Origin: Flavobacteriaceae bacterium | Lineage (GTDB): Bacteria > Bacteroidota > Bacteroidia > Flavobacteriales > Flavobacteriaceae | DNA: 6,780 nt | Direction: 5' to 3' | Assembly (NCBI GenBank): GCA_023262245.1 | Contig: JALRDC010000120.1 | Location: 1 to 6,780, forward strand | Shown: positions 1 through 6,009 of the stretch, piece by piece | Position numbering within the stretch: position 1 is the first letter of the stretch | How the letters are laid out: each line of letters begins with the position of its first letter | Notes under the pieces: generated by a model | What the model was told of the DNA's origin: nothing | Databases searched by the model: none | Seen by the model: the letters and a program-made list of their open reading frames with translations, nothing else | Program-made: the position numbers and the translations under genes

Positions 1-380
1 CCATTTACTCGTTCAGCACTTTCTTTTACCGCTCGCATCTCTACTTCTGTAATTCCTGAAGGAATACAAATAACCATACGTAAGGAGGGTGAAAAAAATC
101 TTCTTTGAAGCGTGGGAATGCTTTTGATCAATTTGCTGATCATCTGTTCAGAAGCGTTAAAATCTGCAATTACTCCATCTTTTAATGGTCTTACTGTTTT
201 AATGTTTTCATGGGTTTTTCCCTGCATCATACTTGCTTCCTGACCTATTGCGATTACTTTGTTAGTAGTGCGATCTATGGCTACAATGGACGGACTATTT
301 ACGACCACCTTATCATTGTGAATGATTAGGGTATTTGCGGTACCCAAATCAATAGCTATTTCTTCTGTAAAAAGTCCCAT
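1..380 (-). CDS. mreB: Rod shape-determining protein MreB, N-terminal part (cut by window edge)
   Basis: Bacterial actin homologue that polymerises on the cytoplasmic face of the inner membrane and guides lateral cell-wall synthesis. The ATG is at 378-380 and the frame stays open for 126 codons to the left edge, so roughly the first third of a protein that is usually about 340 residues is present. The translation begins MGLFTEEIAIDLGTANT. DLGTANTLI (residues 11-19) is the phosphate-1 nucleotide-binding motif of the actin/Hsp70 fold, and RPLKDGVIADF (64-74) and IPSGITEVEMRAV (106-118) are also typical of MreB. It lies 31 bp downstream of purH on the same strand, and mreC and mreD would be expected beyond the edge. 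Nothing looks broken. The identification is secure; only the C-terminal part is unseen. Confidence 0.96.
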   Translation of the reverse strand, partial: MGLFTEEIAIDLGTANTLIIHNDKVVVNSPSIVAIDRTTNKVIAIGQEASMMQGKTHENIKTVRPLKDGVIADFNASEQMISKLIKSIPTLQRRFFSPSLRMVICIPSGITEVEMRAVKESAERVN

Positions 381-399
381 TGAGTTGCGAATAATTTAT

Positions 400-407
400 C
401 AAAATTA
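400..407 (-). promoter_or_regulatory. Possible -7 element for mreB (TAATTTTG)
   Basis: On the minus strand the gap between purH and mreB contains TAATTTTG, a full match to the Bacteroidota -7 consensus TAnnTTTG, about 20 bases before the mreB ATG. I see no TTG at the usual 17-23 base spacing upstream; that region is the end of purH. It may give mreB some transcription independent of purH, but a chance match in AT-rich DNA is quite possible. Confidence 0.3.
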
Positions 408-411
408 AGAA

Positions 412-1935
412 TTAATGTTTAAAGTGTCGTATTCCAGTGAAAACCATACACATATCTTGCTCATTAGAATAATCAATGGACAACTGATCTTTTATTGAAC
501 CTCCAGGTTGAATGACTGCATTGATGCCTGCTTGATGAGCAATTTCTACGCAGTCTGGGAAAGGAAAAAAAGCGTCACTTGCCATTACAGATCCTTGGAG
601 GTCAAAACCAAAATTTTTTGCCTTGTTGATCGCCTGATGCAAAGCATCAACACGGGAGGTTTGACCTGTTCCTGAAGCCAATAACTGTTGATTTTTAGCT
701 AAGACAATTGTATTTGACTTGGTGTGTTTACAGAGTTTTGAAGCAAAAATTAAATCCCTAACTTCTTCTTCGCTAGGACCTTTTTTAGTAGCTGTTTTCA
801 AGTCAGATTTCTGATCTGTTTTTAGATCTTTATCCTGAACTAAAACCCCATTTAAACAACTTCTCAAGCTTTTCTGAGGAAGCTTGTTTTCTTTTTGGAT
901 TAGTATGATGCGATTCTTTTTTTCTTTTAATAATGCAAGCGCTTCTGTCTCATATCCAGGAGCAATTACAACTTCGCAAAAGAGTTTGTGTATGGCCGAT
1001 GCTGTGGATAAGTCAATCACTTTATTACTGATCAAAACACCACCAAAAGCAGAAACGGGATCTCCAGCAAGTGCATCATTATAGGCATCTTCAAGTCGTT
1101 CTCGAACTGCAAAGCCGCATGCATTGTTATGTTTTAAAATACCAAAAGCAGGAGAACCGTCATAAAACTCAGACATTAAATGTACTGCGGCATCAATGTC
1201 CAATAAATTGTTATAGGAAATTTCTTTTCCATGAACTTGTTCCAAAAGATCAGAAAGCGATCCATAAAAAACACCCTCTTGGTGGGGGTTTTCACCATAA
1301 CGAAGTACTTGAGCATCACTAATACTCAATTTCAAACGATTTTGATTTTTATTAAAGTGATTGAAAATAGCGGTATCATAGTGAGAAGAAGTGTGGAACG
1401 CTTTTACTGCAAAAGCCTTTCGGTCTTCAAGTGAAGTAGCTCCGTTAGAGCTGTTGTATAGTTCTATAAAACGCGCGTAATCCTCTTTGTCTGAAATACA
1501 AAATACGTCTTTAAAATTTTTTGCTGCAGCTCTAATAAGCGCAATTCCTCCTATATCAATCTTTTCAATAATTTCACTTTCCGTCGCATTGCCTGCAACC
1601 GTTTTTTCAAAAGGATAAAGATCTACAATAACCAAATCAAAAGCAGGAATCTCATACGTTTGAAGTTCGTTTTGATCAGACGGATTTTCAGAACGATGAA
1701 GGATGCCTCCAAATACTTTAGGATGGAGGGTTTTTACTCTTCCTCCCAAAATTGAGGGATAGCCAGTAAGGTCTTCAACCGCATTTACTTTATGACCTAA
1801 ATCCCGGATAAAAGTTTCGGTACCTCCTGTAGAGTACAAAGCAACTCCTTGATTTATTAGAGCTTCTATTAAAGGCTCTAAACCAGTTTTATCAAAAACA
1901 GAGATTAGGGCTGAAGTAATTTTTTTTGTTTGCAT
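412..1935 (-). CDS. purH: Bifunctional AICAR formyltransferase / IMP cyclohydrolase PurH
   Basis: Cytosolic enzyme for the last two steps of de novo purine synthesis: 10-formyl-THF-dependent formylation of AICAR to FAICAR, then ring closure to IMP. The 507 residues match the family's usual length of about 510-530. The N-terminal MGS-like cyclohydrolase domain (about 1-195) shows SVFDKTG (12-18), STGGT (35-39), KTLHPKVFGG (68-77) and DIGG (127-130). The formyltransferase domain (about 200-507) shows RYGENPHQ (212-219), LKHNNACG (267-274) with the catalytic Lys268-His269 pair, GDPVSAFGG (291-299), GTGQTSRVDA (422-431), SDAFFPFPD (453-461) and QPGGSIKD (476-483). It ends in the family's RHFxH-type tail. 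The ATG at 1933-1935 is 7 bp past the stop of the GAF gene, so the two are very likely co-transcribed. No key residue is missing. Confidence 0.98.
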   Translation of the reverse strand: MQTKKITSALISVFDKTGLEPLIEALINQGVALYSTGGTETFIRDLGHKVNAVEDLTGYPSILGGRVKTLHPKVFGGILHRSENPSDQNELQTYEIPAFDLVIVDLYPFEKTVAGNATESEIIEKIDIGGIALIRAAAKNFKDVFCISDKEDYARFIELYNSSNGATSLEDRKAFAVKAFHTSSHYDTAIFNHFNKNQNRLKLSISDAQVLRYGENPHQEGVFYGSLSDLLEQVHGKEISYNNLLDIDAAVHLMSEFYDGSPAFGILKHNNACGFAVRERLEDAYNDALAGDPVSAFGGVLISNKVIDLSTASAIHKLFCEVVIAPGYETEALALLKEKKNRIILIQKENKLPQKSLRSCLNGVLVQDKDLKTDQKSDLKTATKKGPSEEEVRDLIFASKLCKHTKSNTIVLAKNQQLLASGTGQTSRVDALHQAINKAKNFGFDLQGSVMASDAFFPFPDCVEIAHQAGINAVIQPGGSIKDQLSIDYSNEQDMCMVFTGIRHFKH

Positions 1936-1942
1936 AGGATTT

Positions 1943-2446
1943 TTAAAGACTTAATAAGGTAGTGTTGTAGGTTTTAGAAATTAGCTTACAACAAGCTTCA
2001 AGTAACAGCTCATCATCTTTAGAAAAGGGATTTATTTTATTAGAATCGATGTCTATTTGACCAATATTTTTACCCTCTAAAAATAAGGGAACTACAAGCT
2101 CGGACCGAACATCCATACTGCAAGCAATATAGTTGTCTTGTTTGTTCACGTCAGGAACCATGAAGTTTTTATTGGAGATCGCAACTTGACCGCATATCCC
2201 TTTGCCAAAGGGTATTTCCGTATGGTCTGTTGGGATTCCAGAAAAAGCTTTTAGATGTAACATTTTAGTATTAAAATCAGCAAAATAAAACCCTACCCAA
2301 TCGTAATGTTCAATTTGTTTTCTTAAAAAATCACAACAAGCAGTTAGTCCAACAAAGACATTGCTGTCTGGGGTGTTTAGTAACAGCTGAATTTCTTGAA
2401 GAAGCTGATTGTAGGGTGATACTAACATATTCTTACAAAAGTACAT
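1943..2446 (-). CDS. GAF-domain protein related to free methionine-(R)-sulfoxide reductase
   Basis: A 167-residue, mainly single-domain cytosolic protein. Residues about 28-162 form a GAF domain of the fRMsr (E. coli MsrC/YebR) type: DWVGFYF (49-55), IPFGKGICGQVA (78-89), NYIACSMDVRSELVVPL (105-121) and IGQIDIDS (128-135). By alignment from memory, Cys85 and Cys109 correspond to E. coli Cys94 and catalytic Cys118, but the position of resolving Cys84 is His75. Free Met-R-sulfoxide reduction is therefore plausible but not assured; a sensory or binding role is possible. Two starts are available: ATG at 2444-2446, or ATG at 2426-2428 (residue 7, MLVSPYNQ). A promoter-like TACTTTTG lies inside the first six codons and favours the second. 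It is first in the run GAF-purH-mreB, an arrangement I know from Flavobacteriia. Confidence 0.85.
   Translation of the reverse strand: MYFCKNMLVSPYNQLLQEIQLLLNTPDSNVFVGLTACCDFLRKQIEHYDWVGFYFADFNTKMLHLKAFSGIPTDHTEIPFGKGICGQVAISNKNFMVPDVNKQDNYIACSMDVRSELVVPLFLEGKNIGQIDIDSNKINPFSKDDELLLEACCKLISKTYNTTLLSL
2436..2443 (-). promoter_or_regulatory. Candidate -7 element (TACTTTTG) of the GAF-purH run
   Basis: On the minus strand TACTTTTG matches TAnnTTTG exactly. A TTG lies 14 bases further upstream, shorter than the usual 17-23 base spacing. If used, transcription would begin at about 2430, so the message would start just before the second ATG (2428) and the first ATG (2446) would not be transcribed. 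I see no better -7 match in the divergent gap 2447-2559 on either strand. Confidence 0.35.
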
Positions 2447-2559
2447 ATTATCTCTTTCAAAAAAGGAGAATTACCCTTCGTTTTAAGAAGAAAAATCATT
2501 TAACGAAATATTAGAAGATTAACTATTCAGAAAGTATTAATTTCACCTCCTAAAAGCGT

Positions 2560-3270
2560 ATGAAAAATAGCTTTCACATCTTTGGAATGACCTGTATGGG
2601 TTGTCAAAAAACAGTATCTAATAAAATAAATGCCATAGCAGGAGTTGAAGCTGTGGAGGTAAGTTTAGATTCAGGTTTAGCGGTAATTCAATCAAAAAGA
2701 AATTTGTCTTTAAAAGAACTCTCCCAAACCTTGGGATCTAAATATACTGTTTCAAGTGTTTCACAAGCCCCCCCCATTTCTAAAGATTCAAAAATAAAGC
2801 AACTAACTCCACTTTTTTTGATTTTTACTTATCTCATAGCAGGAACCCTTTTTTTATCTTTTCAACTTCGGGTTGGTCCTGAAAGAGGAATGCAACTCTT
2901 TATGGGATTATTTTTTATAGTTTTTAGCTTTTTTAAATTTTTGGATTATAAAGGATTTCCAGATTCTTTTAAACGCTATGATCCCTTGGCTAAAAAAATT
3001 CCTGGTTATGCCAGCTTTTACCCTTTTTTAGAAACTGCTCTAGGGATTGCTTTTCTAGGATCGTGGCAATTGCCCATTGTCTTATCTCTTACACTAGTAG
3101 TCCTGTCTTTCACAACATTCGGTGTGCTTCGTGCTTTGGTGGGTAAAGCGGAAATTGAATGTGCTTGTTTAGGGACTGTTTTAAAACTTCCAATGACCGA
3201 AGCAACATTAATTGAAAATGGAGTCATGTTGATAATGGCCAGTATTTTGTTGATAGGTTATTTGTTATAA
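2560..3270 (+). CDS. HMA metal-binding domain fused to MauE/DoxX-like membrane protein
   Basis: A 236-residue inner-membrane protein. Residues 4-68 are a heavy-metal-associated (HMA, Atx1-like) domain with the metal site GMTCMGC (9-15; Cys12 and Cys15). A short linker (69-80) leads to four or five hydrophobic helices at about 81-103, 110-130, 152-168, 171-190 and 217-236. The segment FKFLDYKGF (125-133) and the later CACLG (201-205) resemble MauE/DoxX redox-associated membrane proteins. Positive charges at 77-80, 131-146 and 191-209 suggest the HMA domain, the loop after helix 2 and the CxC are cytosolic. It opens the plus-strand metal cluster, 113 bp from the divergent GAF gene, with no convincing promoter seen there. 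A C8 tract lies in the linker (see separate entry). Metal binding by the HMA domain is well supported; the job of the membrane domain (thiol redox or metal passage) is inference. Confidence 0.85.
   Translation: MKNSFHIFGMTCMGCQKTVSNKINAIAGVEAVEVSLDSGLAVIQSKRNLSLKELSQTLGSKYTVSSVSQAPPISKDSKIKQLTPLFLIFTYLIAGTLFLSFQLRVGPERGMQLFMGLFFIVFSFFKFLDYKGFPDSFKRYDPLAKKIPGYASFYPFLETALGIAFLGSWQLPIVLSLTLVVLSFTTFGVLRALVGKAEIECACLGTVLKLPMTEATLIENGVMLIMASILLIGYLL
2768..2775 (+). repeat. C8 homopolymer at the HMA/membrane-domain junction; candidate frameshift site
   Basis: Eight consecutive C make up most of codons 70-72 (GCC CCC CCC, Ala-Pro-Pro) in the linker between the HMA domain and the first membrane helix. 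I saw no longer G or C run in this AT-rich window. In the frame as given the gene is intact. A shift by -1 at the run reads CAT TTC TAA (stop 2781-2783, 74-residue product); a shift by +1 reads six codons and then TAA (stop 2795-2797, 78-residue product). Either product is a complete soluble HMA domain. Whether slippage happens (on DNA, during transcription, or in translation) cannot be seen from sequence. I noticed no obvious stimulatory hairpin directly downstream. Confidence 0.5.
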
Positions 3271-3276
3271 ATAAAG

Positions 3277-3284
3277 TATCTTTG
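3277..3284 (+). promoter_or_regulatory. Candidate -7 element (TATCTTTG) before the HYC_CC_PP gene
   Basis: TATCTTTG is a full match to the Bacteroidota TAnnTTTG element and lies in the 24-base gap after the HMA-MauE gene. Its end is only 10 bases before the ATG at 3295, so the transcript would have almost no leader. TTG triplets at 3250-3252 and 3262-3264 give spacings of 24 and 12 bases, neither inside the usual 17-23. If real, the last three cluster genes can be expressed apart from the first. Confidence 0.45.
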
Positions 3285-3294
3285 TACCGTGATT

Positions 3295-3711
3295 ATGAAA
3301 CAGTTAGTCAGTTTATTTCTTGCGTTACTCATAGTTGGAACTAGGGTAGGTTTTGCATTAAATGTTCACCATTGTGGAGATCGAATTGCGGAAATTTCTC
3401 TTGCTCAAAATCCTATTAAATGTGGTATGGAAATGTCTCCAAAGAAAGAATCAGATAAGGAGGACTCATTTTCTAAAAAGGCGTGCTGTAAAGACACCAC
3501 ATTATTGTTTCAAAATCAAGAACCTCAGACTCAGAAAAGCACAGTAGATTCTTCGTTAGAACTTCAATTTCAAAACGAAGTTCAATTCGATCAAGAGCAT
3601 AAAATACGAATCCAATTTTATGAAAATAATCAGATTTTATCTGATTGGAATCCACCACCACCATCAACCAACCTTTTTTTACTTCGACAAGCTTTAATTT
3701 TTTATGGTTAA
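3295..3711 (+). CDS. Small secreted HYC_CC_PP-family protein, candidate metal binder
   Basis: A 138-residue protein with the layout of the Bacteroidota HYC_CC_PP family, which has no known biochemical function. Residues 1-21 are a signal peptide (MKQLVSLFLALLIVG core, likely cut after GFA). The mature part starts with the family's His-aromatic-Cys motif, here HHC (25-27), followed by Cys43 with Met45 and Met47, then KKACCKD (61-67; Cys64-Cys65), a polar middle, and a PPPP stretch (120-123) before a hydrophobic end, RQALIFYG. A GTG at 3289 would add two residues; I prefer the ATG at 3295 because it gives a standard signal peptide. Its place between an HMA-MauE protein and a TonB receptor, plus its Cys/His/Met content, suggests a periplasmic or surface metal-binding partner; this is inference. 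It ends 51 bp before the receptor gene. Confidence 0.82.
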   Translation: MKQLVSLFLALLIVGTRVGFALNVHHCGDRIAEISLAQNPIKCGMEMSPKKESDKEDSFSKKACCKDTTLLFQNQEPQTQKSTVDSSLELQFQNEVQFDQEHKIRIQFYENNQILSDWNPPPPSTNLFLLRQALIFYG

Positions 3712-3744
3712 GCTTTCTTTTCATCAGAAAAAACGAACGCTTAA
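3708..3744 (+). other. Imperfect inverted repeat between the HYC_CC_PP and receptor genes
   Basis: TTAAGC (3708-3713) pairs with GCTTAA (3739-3744), and the pairing continues inward as TTC/GAA and TTTT/AAAA with one mismatch and small bulges around an ATCA loop. The repeat overlaps the HYC_CC_PP stop codon and ends 18 bases before the receptor ATG. No T tract follows, so it is not a standard intrinsic terminator. It could be an RNA-processing or attenuation hairpin, or chance. Confidence 0.3.
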
Positions 3745-3762
3745 CACATAAAAAATTAAATA

Positions 3763-5991
3763 ATGAAAAAATATTTGCATTTAATACTCGGGCTATATGC
3801 CTTAAGTCTTCCTGCTCAAAATAATTTAGAAGGAAGAGTACTTGCCAAAGAGGGGTACGAGACGGTACCATTAATTGGAGCAAGTGTATATTGGATGGAT
3901 ACTAAAACAGGAACAATTACCGATGACAAGGGGGCGTTTTCTATCCCATATTTAGGACCAGAAAAGAGATTGATATTGAGTTATGTTGGCTTTAAGTCAG
4001 ATACTTTGAGTGTAAACCAAAATAAGTTATTAATTCATTTTCTTGATGAAGCTAATTCAGATCAACTGGATGAAGTTACTTTAATTCAGCGAAGAAAATC
4101 ATTACAAAAATCTTATTTCGAAGCACAAAACATCATCCAAATAAATAGTGAAGAACTCCTTAAAGCCGCTTGCTGTAATTTGTCAGAAAGTTTTGAAACC
4201 AATCCATCCATAGATGTCAATTTTTCTGATGCTCTGACAGGAACCAAACAGATTCGAATGCTTGGATTAACAAGTCCGTATTTATTGATAACTGAAGAAA
4301 ACATTCCCATGGTTAGAGGTGCTTCTCAGGCTTACGGTTTATCTTTTACCCCGGGAACTTGGATCGAAAGTATTCAGATTACGAAAGGAACCGGGAGTGT
4401 AGTAAATGGTTATGAAAGTATTGCAGGTCAAATCAATACTGAGATCAAAAAGCCTTTTTCGGATGTCCCCTTGTTTTTTAACCTCTTTACTTCTGTAAAT
4501 GGAAGAAGTGAAGCAAATCTTCAAGGAAATTGGAAAATCAATGACCGATGGAGCAGCGGCTTGTTCGTTCACGGGAACCAACGCACCCAAGAAATTGACC
4601 GTAATGGTGACAACTTTTTGGATGTCCCACTCGCAAAGCAATACAACCTATTAAACCGCTGGCAGTTTACCAATGCAGAAAAAGGCTGGGTAGGATTTGC
4701 GAGTATTCGATTAATGCAAGATGAAAAACAAGTAGGCGCATTAGGATTTAATCCTGTAAGTGACAGAAATCAAAACAGGTTATGGGGGAGTGAAATCAAC
4801 ACGAATCGTATAGATACCTCTCTAAAATTAGGATATGTTTTTCCAGAATTAACTTATAGGAGTTTTGGTTTTCAATCGGCTTATAGCCATCATAAACAAG
4901 ATGCATTTTACGGTTTTAGGATTTATGATATTGATCATCAAAGTCTATACACTAATTTTTTATACAATTCTATCATTGGAAATACTAATAATAAATTTAA
5001 AATAGGACTTAATTTTACCTACGACCGCTATTTAGAGACGGTAGATGCTTTTTATTTTAACAGAATTGATCGATCGGTAGGAAGTTTTTTTGAATACAGT
5101 TACGACAGTTCGGAAAACTTTTCACTAATTGGAGGGATTCGTTTAGATATTCACAATCGTTTGGGGACTTTTATCACTCCACGTTTACATCTGAGGTATC
5201 TTCCTCAGGAGAAAACGATTATTCGTCTTTCTGTTGGAAGTGGACGAAAAGTGGCCAATATTTTTGCAGAAAACCAAACCCTTTTTGGAACAAACCGTCA
5301 GATTAATATACTGGAAAACGGCGGTTCTATTTATGGATTAAACCCTGAAAAAGCATGGAATTATGGAGTTAGCATACGTCAGATTTTTAATCTCTTTGGA
5401 AGGGGAGGAGACATTACAGCGGATTATTATATCACAAATTTTACGGATCAAGTAGTTGTAGATTGGGAAACCGAAGGGCAAATTTCTTTTTATAATTTAG
5501 AGGGAATTAGTCGTGCCAATAGCTTTCAGCTTTCCTTTGATTACAGCCCTTCGGAGGCAATTAGCTTTCGTTTAGCATATAAAAACTACGATGTTAAAAC
5601 CACTTATGATTCAGGATTTTTACAACGCCCTTTACAGGCGCAAAATCGATTTTTCGCCAATTTTGGTTGGGAGTCCAAGAGAAATACAAAACAAGCACAA
5701 TGGCGTTGGGATCTAACTTATCATGCATTAGGACGGCAGCGCTTGGTTAGTACCCAGAGAGATTCTAATGGAAGTTACGCTTCTGCTTATGGACTTTTGA
5801 ACAGTCAATTAACCCGTGCCTTTACAAATAAATTTGAGCTCTACACAGGAGTTGAAAACCTGGGGGATTACAAACAATTAAATCCCATCATAGGTGCAGA
5901 AGATCCCTTTGGCATTAATTTTGATACTGCACAGGTCTATGCGCCTGTTTTTGGAAGAATGGTCTATTTAGGTTTGCGTTGGAATTTATAA
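3763..5991 (+). CDS. TonB-dependent outer-membrane receptor, likely for metal or metal complex
   Basis: A 742-residue TonB-dependent receptor. The order is: signal peptide 1-18 (MKKYLHLILGLYALSLPA); a carboxypeptidase-regulatory-like beta-sandwich at about 22-95, including GASVYWMDTKTGTITDDKGAF (39-59) and LSYVGFKSD (72-80); a TonB-box-like LDEVTLIQR (102-110); a plug at about 115-235 with IRMLGL (164-169) and GYESIAGQIN (216-225); then a barrel to the C-terminal YLGLRWNL. The length is that of siderophore, cobalamin and copper receptors rather than the roughly 1000-residue SusC type, and no SusD gene follows. The plug contains LLKAACCNLSESFETNPS, where Cys137-Cys138 stand near the start of the plug; receptors with this motif are, to my knowledge, recurrent beside HMA proteins in Bacteroidota. 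It is followed after 18 bp by the secreted HMA gene, so the two are probably co-transcribed. Receptor assignment is secure; the ligand and direction are inferred. Confidence 0.93.
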   Translation: MKKYLHLILGLYALSLPAQNNLEGRVLAKEGYETVPLIGASVYWMDTKTGTITDDKGAFSIPYLGPEKRLILSYVGFKSDTLSVNQNKLLIHFLDEANSDQLDEVTLIQRRKSLQKSYFEAQNIIQINSEELLKAACCNLSESFETNPSIDVNFSDALTGTKQIRMLGLTSPYLLITEENIPMVRGASQAYGLSFTPGTWIESIQITKGTGSVVNGYESIAGQINTEIKKPFSDVPLFFNLFTSVNGRSEANLQGNWKINDRWSSGLFVHGNQRTQEIDRNGDNFLDVPLAKQYNLLNRWQFTNAEKGWVGFASIRLMQDEKQVGALGFNPVSDRNQNRLWGSEINTNRIDTSLKLGYVFPELTYRSFGFQSAYSHHKQDAFYGFRIYDIDHQSLYTNFLYNSIIGNTNNKFKIGLNFTYDRYLETVDAFYFNRIDRSVGSFFEYSYDSSENFSLIGGIRLDIHNRLGTFITPRLHLRYLPQEKTIIRLSVGSGRKVANIFAENQTLFGTNRQINILENGGSIYGLNPEKAWNYGVSIRQIFNLFGRGGDITADYYITNFTDQVVVDWETEGQISFYNLEGISRANSFQLSFDYSPSEAISFRLAYKNYDVKTTYDSGFLQRPLQAQNRFFANFGWESKRNTKQAQWRWDLTYHALGRQRLVSTQRDSNGSYASAYGLLNSQLTRAFTNKFELYTGVENLGDYKQLNPIIGAEDPFGINFDTAQVYAPVFGRMVYLGLRWNL

Positions 5992-6009
5992 ATATTTTAA
6001 AAAAAGATT

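Noticed and set aside
779..838. Lys/Asp-rich segment of PurH with a repeated Asp-Leu-Lys-Thr, considered as an insertion
   Set aside because: This part of the formyltransferase domain is normally variable and charged, and the protein has the usual family length.
884..1434. Three short plus-strand open frames opposite purH
   Set aside because: They lie wholly within purH, whose motifs are complete, and their translations show no recognisable protein features.
2544..2550. CACCTCC in the leader of the HMA-MauE gene, equal to the anti-Shine-Dalgarno core of 16S rRNA and readable as a Shine-Dalgarno site on the other strand
   Set aside because: No start codon follows at a useful distance on the minus strand, and a seven-base match in a leader is easily chance; nothing else resembles rRNA.
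3018..3227. Minus-strand open frame opposite the MauE-like domain
   Set aside because: It overlaps a gene with clear membrane helices and a CxC motif, and has no features of its own.
3473..3883. Open frame of 136 codons on the minus strand opposite the end of the HYC_CC_PP gene and the start of the receptor gene
   Set aside because: It overlaps two well-supported genes and the gap between them, shows no domain or signal peptide, and is explained by codon composition of the opposite strand.
4113..4641. Two minus-strand open frames opposite the receptor gene
   Set aside because: They are shadows of the receptor coding sequence; the receptor plug and barrel are intact across this stretch.
3763..5991. 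Possibility that the receptor is a SusC-type glycan transporter
   Set aside because: It is too short (742 residues against roughly 1000), has no SusD partner downstream, and is flanked by metal-binding genes.
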